This document shows, piece by piece, positions 1-5,500 of a DNA stretch of 5,500 bases. Within the stretch, counting starts at the first letter, position 1, and each line of letters opens with the position of its first letter. A model generated the notes under the pieces. That model was given only the letters and a program-made list of their open reading frames with translations, was not told the DNA's origin and did not search any database. This DNA comes from Bacteroidota bacterium (GTDB lineage Bacteria > Bacteroidota > Bacteroidia > Bacteroidales > JADFUO01): assembly GCA_015222115.1 (NCBI GenBank), contig JADFUO010000035.1:1-5500 (forward strand). Direction: 5' to 3'. The translations under genes and the position numbers were made by a program.

Positions 1-1
1 A

Positions 2-103
2 TATAAATTTTCGGGATATGAACATAACGACTCGTACTGGTTTGATGTGGGTAAAAAAGAAAATTTAGCAGAAATTGAGAAAAATGAAAGCATTTCTAAA
101 TAA
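2..103 (+). CDS. C-terminal fragment of a probable sugar-nucleotide nucleotidyltransferase (5' end outside window)
   Basis: This is an open frame entering from the left edge. It gives 33 residues and then a TAA stop. Residues 12-22 read YWFDVGKKENL, followed by a charged helix-like tail (AEIEKNES). A Trp-x-Asp-x-Gly motif followed by 'xENL' near the C-terminus is typical of NTP_transferase-family proteins such as RmlA-like and mannose-1-phosphate guanylyltransferase-like enzymes. In RmlA-type enzymes the Asp of this motif helps bind the metal ion. These enzymes join a sugar-1-phosphate to a nucleoside triphosphate in the cytoplasm. The family call is an inference from a short tail; the sugar and nucleotide cannot be told. 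The frame overlaps the next gene by 20 bp (84-103), which suggests one transcript. Without the upstream sequence, another protein with a similar tail cannot be excluded. Confidence 0.55.
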   Translation, partial: YKFSGYEHNDSYWFDVGKKENLAEIEKNESISK

Positions 104-3005
104 AACCGCAGAATATATTTTTAAAAACTTCGGGAATGATTTATCTGAGTTGTGTATTGTTCTTCCGAACAGGCGTGCCGGATTGTTCCTGAAAAAATAT
201 CTGGCTACATACATCAATAAAACAATATGGTCACCTGAAATTTATTCAATTGAAGATTTTATCGTTAAAATATCAGGTTATCAAATAATTGACCCAATAT
301 CACTTCTATTCGAATTCTACGAAATTCATAAAAAAATCGAAGGTAAAAAGGCACAGGATTTTGAAGAATTTTTGAACTGGGCTCAGGTTCTTTTGCATGA
401 TTTTAATGATATTGACCAATACCTTGTTAACTCCGCAGATATTTTCAGTTATTTAACCGACACTAAAGCAATTTCTCTCTGGAACCTTGATGACAAACCT
501 TTAACCGATTTTGAAAAAAGTTATTTGCAGTTTTACAATTCCTTATCACAATATCATGAACTTTTAACAAATCACTTAATCAATAAAAAGCTTGTTTATC
601 AAGGATTAGTATACAGAAAAACTACTGAAAACATCAATGAAATTTTACAATCAATTTCGTGGAATAAAATAATTTTTGCTGGATTTAATGCATTAACAAC
701 AGCCGAAGAAAGTATTATTTTTTCGTTTACAGATACCGGTATTGCTGAAGTTTTATGGGATGCCGATGAGTATTACCTGAAAAAAGATAAAAATAAAATT
801 ACTCAACCCGAAGCAGGCAGATTTCTTAATAAATACTTCAACAACCGCAGATTCAAAGAATTTAAGTGGGTTAGTACTGATTTTTTAAATAGCGAAAAAA
901 ATATTAATGTTATTGGCATTCCTCAAAACATCGGACAAGCAAAAGTTTGCGGACAAATACTTACAGACTTTACAAAAAACAATAAAATTTTGCATGAAAC
1001 CGCAGTAGTGCTTGCAGATGAGAATTTACTAATTCCGGTTTTAAATTCCATTCCCGAAAACATTAATGATTTTAATGTTACTATGGGCTTGCCATTAAAA
1101 CTCTCTCCCCTTTTTAATTTATTTGATAATATTTTTACTCTTCACGAAAATGCTGAAAGAATCAGAAAAACCAAAGAATCCGCTCAACAAAGATTTCATA
1201 TCAGGGATATTATTAAAATTCTGCAACATAATTATATTTCTGGTTTATTTGACAATTTATGCGAAGATGAATTTCCCCAACTCAATAAAATTATTAAAGA
1301 GCTTATTACTTCAAATAAAATATTTTTTACAAGTGGAGAAATCAAATCAGCATTTATTTCATCTTCATTTTTAAAATTAAATATTATTGAAAATTTAATA
1401 TCAAACTGGAAACAACAACCGGTGCTTGCATTGGAAAATTTCTCAAACATCATCAGGCATTTAAGAGAAATATTTATTTCGCTGAAAAGCAATAGCGATT
1501 ATGATTATAAAATTGAACTGGAATATCTTTTTAGTTTTTCTAAAATAATCAAACGTATTAATAGTATTATCAGCGATTATGATTCAATAAAAACCATAAA
1601 AACACTACGGAATATTTTTAACCGGATTGTTGCTTCAACACAAATACCATTTTACGGAGAACCCCTGAAAGGCTTACAAATTATGGGAATGCTTGAAACC
1701 CGTACGCTGGATTTCAATAACCTGATTTTGTTATCGGTAAATGAAGATATTATCCCTGGAGGAAAAAACACAAATACATTTATTCCGTTTGATATTAAAA
1801 GAAAATTCGGTTTACCAACCTACAACGACAAAAATGCAATATTTGCCTACCATTTCTATCGTTTGCTACAGAGAAGCGAAAACATTCACCTTCTTTACAA
1901 CACCGAACCGGACAACCTTGGAGGCGGCGAGAAAAGCAGGTTTATCAATCAAATTATTAATGAATTGCCAAAATATAACTCCAAAATTAAAATCAGTGAA
2001 AAACTATTTTCACTACCTCCTGTTAAAGATAAAATAAGCCACAGTATAAAAATTCCAAAAACTCCCGACATAATAAAATTGCTTAAAGATAAAGCTATAA
2101 ATGGGTTTTCGCCAAGCTCAATCAATTCTTTTATAAATTGTCAGTTGCAGTTTTATTTTAAGGAAATTGCCGGTCTAAGTGAAGCCGATGAAATTGAAGA
2201 AACTATAGATGCTGCCAAACTCGGAACTATAATACATGAGGTTATGAAAGAGCTTTATAAACCTCATGTAAACAAAATTTTAAAAACGGAAGATGTTAAA
2301 AATATGCTTCCTGTAGTTAATTCCTTAACTGATAAAATTTTTAAAAAACACCACAGTAGCGGCGATATAAATTATGGAAAAAATCTTTTGATTTTAAATG
2401 TGGCATACAATTATATTACTAATTTTTTAAAAAAAGAAATTCAGGAAATAAACAGAATTGAAAAACAAGGAAATTTTCTTAGCATTAAGTTTATTGAAGA
2501 AAAATTTATTACAACAATTAAATTGAACGACCCATTAAATTCCGACAAAGAAACTATTATTAATTTAAAAGGCACAATTGACAGGATAGATAAAATTGAA
2601 GATTCATTAAGGATTATTGACTATAAATCAGGCAGAACCGACCCCAAAGAACTAAAAATAATAGAATGGGAACAGTTGGCAACTGAAAGCACGCTTGGCA
2701 AAAGTTTTCAGTTATTGTTTTATTCATGGTTATTTCAAAAAAACAATCCTATTGATTTTTCCAATATTGTTCCGGGAATTATCTCTTTTAGAAATTTAAG
2801 TAAGTGGCTCATGAAGATATCTATTCCTTTCTCAAATAGCAATCAAAAGGAAAAAAATGATATAAATACCGAAGATCTCAGTGAATTTGAAAAAATCTTA
2901 AAGAAAATTATTTACGAAATATTTAACACGAGCCATCCATTTGAACAAACGATTAACATTGATGATTGTAAGTATTGTCCGTTTAAAAGTATTTGTAATC
3001 TTTAA
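84..3005 (+). CDS. addB: AddB-like helicase-nuclease subunit with RecB-family PD-(D/E)XK nuclease and Fe-S cysteines
   Basis: Likely the AddB subunit of an AddAB (RexAB)-type complex, which resects double-strand DNA ends for RecA loading in the cytoplasm. Numbering is from ATG 84 (973 aa). The N-terminal part is a degenerate UvrD/RecC-like fold: LCIVLPNRRAGLF at 23-35, AVVLADENLL from 307, TMGLPL at 333-338, a motif-V-like GMLETRTLDF at 535-544 and AYHFYRLLQR at 588-597. No Walker A (GxxxxGKT) is present, so this subunit probably does not hydrolyse ATP. The nuclease part (about 675-973) has His718 (GTIIHE), Asp833 (GTIDRID), Asp846-x-Lys848 (IIDYKSG) and Gln876/Tyr880 (QLLFY). Cys686, Cys962, Cys965 and Cys971 reproduce the family's Fe-S pattern, one distant Cys plus CxxCx5C. 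It is shorter than Firmicutes AddB (about 1,160 aa). A TTG at 75 would add three residues. I prefer ATG 84 because the protein then begins MKAFLNKTAEY, like my recollection of relatives. There is no Shine-Dalgarno sequence. The frame is intact. The AddA partner is not in the window. Confidence 0.85.
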   Translation: MKAFLNKTAEYIFKNFGNDLSELCIVLPNRRAGLFLKKYLATYINKTIWSPEIYSIEDFIVKISGYQIIDPISLLFEFYEIHKKIEGKKAQDFEEFLNWAQVLLHDFNDIDQYLVNSADIFSYLTDTKAISLWNLDDKPLTDFEKSYLQFYNSLSQYHELLTNHLINKKLVYQGLVYRKTTENINEILQSISWNKIIFAGFNALTTAEESIIFSFTDTGIAEVLWDADEYYLKKDKNKITQPEAGRFLNKYFNNRRFKEFKWVSTDFLNSEKNINVIGIPQNIGQAKVCGQILTDFTKNNKILHETAVVLADENLLIPVLNSIPENINDFNVTMGLPLKLSPLFNLFDNIFTLHENAERIRKTKESAQQRFHIRDIIKILQHNYISGLFDNLCEDEFPQLNKIIKELITSNKIFFTSGEIKSAFISSSFLKLNIIENLISNWKQQPVLALENFSNIIRHLREIFISLKSNSDYDYKIELEYLFSFSKIIKRINSIISDYDSIKTIKTLRNIFNRIVASTQIPFYGEPLKGLQIMGMLETRTLDFNNLILLSVNEDIIPGGKNTNTFIPFDIKRKFGLPTYNDKNAIFAYHFYRLLQRSENIHLLYNTEPDNLGGGEKSRFINQIINELPKYNSKIKISEKLFSLPPVKDKISHSIKIPKTPDIIKLLKDKAINGFSPSSINSFINCQLQFYFKEIAGLSEADEIEETIDAAKLGTIIHEVMKELYKPHVNKILKTEDVKNMLPVVNSLTDKIFKKHHSSGDINYGKNLLILNVAYNYITNFLKKEIQEINRIEKQGNFLSIKFIEEKFITTIKLNDPLNSDKETIINLKGTIDRIDKIEDSLRIIDYKSGRTDPKELKIIEWEQLATESTLGKSFQLLFYSWLFQKNNPIDFSNIVPGIISFRNLSKWLMKISIPFSNSNQKEKNDINTEDLSEFEKILKKIIYEIFNTSHPFEQTINIDDCKYCPFKSICNL

Positions 3006-3020
3006 TCTTTTTATCCTAAA

Positions 3021-5213
3021 TTATTGTAATAAATTTTCCAATAAAAAATCCGTCATACGTTTATATAAATGCATTGTTGTGTTCCCACCATATATACCAT
3101 GATTTTTGTTTGGATATAATTGCATTTCAAATTGCTTATTGGCATTAACAAGGGCGGTTATAAGATCCATAGAATTCTGATGATGGACATTATCATCAGC
3201 CATACCGTGTACAAGCAAATATTTACCTTTTAATTTATCAACATGGTTTATCGGTGAGTTATCATCATACCCTTCGGGATTTTCCTGTGGAGTCCTCATA
3301 AATCTTTCAGTATAAATATTATCGTAATATCTCCAGTTAGTTACAGGTGCAACAGCTATACCAACACTAAAAAAGTCTGCCCCTTTAGTCAAACAAAGTG
3401 TTGACATATAACCTCCATAGCTCCAGCCAAAAATCCCTATTTTTCCGGGATCAACATAATCAAGAGTACCAAGATATTTTGCTGCTTCAATTAAATCAAT
3501 AGTTTCGTATTTACCCAATTGCAAATAAGTCATCTTTTTAAATTCTTCGCCCCTTGCTCCTGTTCCCCTGTTATCAACCGACACTATCATTATTCCTTTT
3601 TGTGCCAGCAACTGGTACCATAAATTTCCACCCCATCTATTACGGACTGTTTGTGAACCGGGTCCTCCATATACATACATTAACACAGGATACTTTTTCG
3701 TCGGGTTAAAGTTAACCGGCAATATCCTCCAGCCGTTTAATTCAACTCCTTCTGAAGTGTTGAAACTAAAAAATTCCTTTTTGCTGTAACTATATTCTTT
3801 TAATCTTTCAATTAATGCGTCATTATCCTTTAACACCCTGATCTGTTTCCCATTGGCTTTATTAACAGTTATGTATGGAGGTGTATTTGCATCGGAATAA
3901 GTATTAACATAATATTTATAGGTAGAACTGAAACTTGCGCTATTAGTTCCTTGCCTTTGTGATAATCTTGTTTTATATCCGTCAAGCCTCACAGCATATA
4001 GATCACGGTCCAAAGGCGATACTTCTGCCGAAATATAAAAAGCCAATTGTTTTTTCTCGTCATAACCCAGCAAATCTGTAACATCCCATTTACCCTTTGT
4101 CAATTGCCTGACTAATTCCCCATCCATATTATAAAGATATATATGGTTAAAACCGTCTTTTTCGCCGGTAAACAAAAAATGAATATTATCATCAAAGAAT
4201 ATTAAATTATCATAATTGCTATCATCAATATAATATTTGTTTTCTTCTGTATATAATATTCTTGAATTTCCTGTTTTAACGTTATTTAATAATATTTCAA
4301 GTTTATTCTGCAATCTGTTCAGACGGAAAATTGCGAGGACATTCGGATCAGTAGTCCATTTGATACGCGGAATATATTGGTCAATTTCTTCGCCGATATT
4401 CATTTTTTCTGTTGATTTTGAATCTAAGTCATAAACAAAAATTTCAACAACCGAATTATCTTCACCTGCTTTGGGGTATTTGTATTTATATTCTTCAGGA
4501 TAAAGGTCACCGAACATTGTCAGGCAGTATTCTTTAACATTGCTTTCATCAAAACGGTAAAATGCAATTTTTGCTCTATCTGGCGACCAGAAAAAAGCTT
4601 TTGTAAAACTGAATTCTTCTTCATAAACCCAGTCGGTTGTTCCATTTATTATATGACTAAATAAGCCGTCTTTTGTTATCTGTTCTTCATTACCGGTTTC
4701 TAAATTTTTTATAAATAAATTATTATCTCTTACAAACGCAACCATTGAGCCATCAGGAGAAAAATCGGCTAAACGCTGTTTACCGTTTTCTGACAATTGT
4801 GATAATTTTTCATTTTGAATATTCCATATATAATAGTTTGATTTTGAGGAATGCCGGTAAATAAACTCGGTTTCAGTAGGTATTAATATTTTTTGTTCAT
4901 CTTTACTGAACTTATAGCTCCTAAACCTAATATGGACTGTGTCTCCTTCGGGAATTAACCGGTTTGCAGTAACTATGGTTTTGATTATTTTACCTGATTT
5001 ATAACTATATACATTTAACGAATCATTTTTTAATAACGTATAACTCTGACCGTCAGCCATAGATTTTATCCCATAAGCCATTTTAGGATAAAATTTTCCG
5101 CTTTGAAAAATATCTTTTAGTGTTAATTCTTTTTGTTCTGTTTGAGAATAAGAAAACTGGCTAAAAGTAAAAAATACTACACTGATTAAAATTGTATAAA
5201 AATTTCTTTTCAT
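3021..5213 (-). CDS. dpp4: Secreted dipeptidyl peptidase IV (S9B prolyl oligopeptidase family)
   Basis: An exported serine peptidase of 730 aa that should release X-Pro (and X-Ala) dipeptides from peptide N-termini, most likely in the periplasm. Residues 1-23 form a Sec signal peptide: MKRN, a hydrophobic core, then SYS before Gln24. There is no lipobox Cys. An eight-bladed beta-propeller (DPPIV_N) covers about 40-490 and the alpha/beta-hydrolase domain about 500-730. The catalytic triad is Ser598 (GWSYGG), Asp673 (ADDNVH) and His705 (NKNHG). Tyr515 (VYGGPG) is the oxyanion residue. Arg120 (YRHSSKS), Glu199/Glu200 (DWVYEEEF), Tyr630, Tyr634 (YYDNIYTER) and Asn675 match the substrate N-terminus and S1 pocket residues of human DPP IV. 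The spacings Tyr515-Ser598 (83) and Asp673-His705 (32) equal those in the human enzyme. The double-Glu loop argues against the related prolyl tripeptidyl peptidases. ATG 5213 is chosen because it directly precedes the signal peptide. The gene converges on the addB-like gene with a 15-bp gap and appears monocistronic. No lesion is seen. Confidence 0.96.
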   Translation of the reverse strand: MKRNFYTILISVVFFTFSQFSYSQTEQKELTLKDIFQSGKFYPKMAYGIKSMADGQSYTLLKNDSLNVYSYKSGKIIKTIVTANRLIPEGDTVHIRFRSYKFSKDEQKILIPTETEFIYRHSSKSNYYIWNIQNEKLSQLSENGKQRLADFSPDGSMVAFVRDNNLFIKNLETGNEEQITKDGLFSHIINGTTDWVYEEEFSFTKAFFWSPDRAKIAFYRFDESNVKEYCLTMFGDLYPEEYKYKYPKAGEDNSVVEIFVYDLDSKSTEKMNIGEEIDQYIPRIKWTTDPNVLAIFRLNRLQNKLEILLNNVKTGNSRILYTEENKYYIDDSNYDNLIFFDDNIHFLFTGEKDGFNHIYLYNMDGELVRQLTKGKWDVTDLLGYDEKKQLAFYISAEVSPLDRDLYAVRLDGYKTRLSQRQGTNSASFSSTYKYYVNTYSDANTPPYITVNKANGKQIRVLKDNDALIERLKEYSYSKKEFFSFNTSEGVELNGWRILPVNFNPTKKYPVLMYVYGGPGSQTVRNRWGGNLWYQLLAQKGIMIVSVDNRGTGARGEEFKKMTYLQLGKYETIDLIEAAKYLGTLDYVDPGKIGIFGWSYGGYMSTLCLTKGADFFSVGIAVAPVTNWRYYDNIYTERFMRTPQENPEGYDDNSPINHVDKLKGKYLLVHGMADDNVHHQNSMDLITALVNANKQFEMQLYPNKNHGIYGGNTTMHLYKRMTDFLLENLLQ

Positions 5214-5237
5214 TGGGATTAATTTAAATTATGCGTA

Positions 5238-5245
5238 CAAATATA
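5238..5245 (-). promoter_or_regulatory. Candidate Bacteroidota -7 promoter element for the dpp4 gene
   Basis: Read on the minus strand this is TATATTTG, a full match to the Bacteroidota housekeeping -7 consensus TAnnTTTG. It lies 24 bp upstream of the ATG at 5213, which would give a 5' leader of about 15-20 nt. The only upstream TTG (minus strand, at 5261-5263) leaves a 15-bp spacer, shorter than the usual spacing of about 19-20, so the -33 half is poor. The region is very AT-rich and chance matches are plausible. Confidence 0.4.
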
Positions 5246-5366
5246 AAAAATATTCTTAGGCAACCTTATAATCTTTTTTACTGTCCTAATAAGTGAATAA
5301 GTTAACAGTATCTTAAATATATCTTTATTGATAATATATTAATGATATTCAATAAAATGTATTTTA

Positions 5367-5394
5367 CGAATTACGGTTTACGGATTACGGATTA
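5367..5394. repeat. Four tandem 7-bp units (CGGATTA-like)
   Basis: Reading the plus strand, four adjacent heptamers are CGAATTA, CGGTTTA, CGGATTA and CGGATTA. The last two are identical and the first two differ from them at one position each. The repeat marks the boundary between AT-rich sequence on its left and a more GC-rich segment running to the right edge. No function can be assigned. It could be a slippage-generated microsatellite, or the edge of an interspersed intergenic repeat. Confidence 0.75.
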
Positions 5395-5412
5395 AGTGTC
5401 TGGTCGTAATCC
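5382..5412. repeat. 8-bp inverted repeat overlapping the tandem heptamers
   Basis: GGATTACG at 5382-5389 is the exact reverse complement of CGTAATCC at 5405-5412, with a 15-base loop. The left arm spans the junction of the last two heptamer units. There is no T-run directly after either side, so a classical intrinsic terminator is not supported. A folded RNA, or the end of a repeat element, are possible readings. Confidence 0.5.
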
Positions 5413-5500
5413 ATAACGCAGTAAACTGCAAGATAAAAGATATCCATACGGACTCCTGAAGCGAAGCAAACCCGTCTGGGCGTTGGTCGAAAGTAAAAAG
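5395..5500. other. GC-richer segment of unknown nature at the right edge
   Basis: Positions 5401-5500 have 45 G+C in 100 bases, against roughly a third or less in the flanking coding and intergenic DNA. No tRNA, rRNA or other RNA family is recognised. On the minus strand two frames stay open from the right edge, one to a stop at 5378-5380 (40 codons) and one to a stop at 5392-5394 (35 codons). Neither gives a recognisable protein. It may be an interspersed repeat, the 3' end of a gene lying further right, or an uncharacterised small RNA. Confidence 0.4.
5418..5429. repeat. Short perfect hairpin GCAGT-AA-ACTGC
   Basis: A 5-bp inverted repeat, GCAGT at 5418-5422 and ACTGC at 5425-5429, separated by two bases (effectively a 4-bp stem with a TAAA loop). 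It lies just right of the 8-bp inverted repeat. On its own it is short enough to be chance. It is listed because it adds to the small palindromes clustered at this end. Confidence 0.35.

Noticed and set aside
1123..1374. 83-codon plus-strand frame inside the addB-like gene
   Set aside because: It lies wholly within an intact, motif-bearing coding frame, has no recognisable domain and reads as Leu/Phe/Lys-rich low-GC shadow sequence.
1232..1492. 86-codon minus-strand frame opposite the addB-like gene
   Set aside because: Antisense to a well-supported gene, with no recognised motif or start context; a chance open frame.
1741..2037. 98-codon plus-strand frame inside the addB-like gene
   Set aside because: It overlaps the conserved ETRxLDF and AYHFYRLLQR region of the real frame, and its own translation shows no family features.
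3006..3036. Possible bidirectional terminator between the convergent genes (TTATT-GT-AATAA at 3021-3032)
   Set aside because: The stem is five A-T pairs with a two-base loop and sits in the end of the peptidase frame. It is too weak to call, and no GC-rich stem with a T-run is present in the 15-bp gap.
4237..4434. 65-codon plus-strand frame opposite the dipeptidyl peptidase gene
   Set aside because: It is antisense to the beta-propeller coding region, and its hydrophobic appearance comes from reading the complement of polar AT-rich codons.
5310..5345. Loose inverted repeat in AT-rich DNA (TTAAATATATC against GATAATATATTAA)
   Set aside because: The match is imperfect and made only of A/T-rich words, which is expected by chance in such sequence.
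5367..5412. CRISPR-like or attachment-site reading of the heptamer and inverted repeats
   Set aside because: The units are 7 bp with no spacers, there are no cas, integrase or tRNA genes nearby, and no second flanking copy is visible.

Overview
This window looks like an ordinary stretch of a low-GC Bacteroidota chromosome (roughly one third G+C by eye in the coding part). The assignment rests on several signs. The AddB-like nuclease is of the short type without a Walker A motif. There is a secreted S9B dipeptidyl peptidase of about 730 residues, close to the Bacteroidota form. The start codons have A/T-rich leaders with no Shine-Dalgarno sequence. A TAnnTTTG-type -7 element lies upstream of the peptidase gene.

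Layout: positions 2-103 hold the last 33 codons of a plus-strand gene whose tail resembles a sugar-nucleotide nucleotidyltransferase. Overlapping its end, 84-3005 (+) encodes an AddB-like protein of 973 residues: a degenerate UvrD-like helicase part followed by a RecB-family PD-(D/E)XK nuclease with a four-cysteine iron-sulfur signature. A 15-bp gap follows. Then 3021-5213 (-) encodes a convergent, complete, exported dipeptidyl peptidase IV with its full catalytic and N-terminus-binding residue set. Positions 5214-5500 contain no recognised gene. The part next to the peptidase start is AT-rich and holds the likely promoter. The last 135 or so bases are clearly more GC-rich (about 45%) and carry a tandem heptamer repeat, two short inverted repeats and an open minus-strand frame that runs off the window.

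The genes do not form one pathway. The nucleotidyltransferase tail and the addB-like gene are probably co-transcribed, because they overlap by 20 bp, but they have no obvious shared function. The AddA helicase partner is not next to addB on either side. The peptidase is a separate transcription unit for peptide scavenging in the periplasm. I found no evidence of a novel multi-gene system. The least explained part is the repeat-bearing segment at the right edge.
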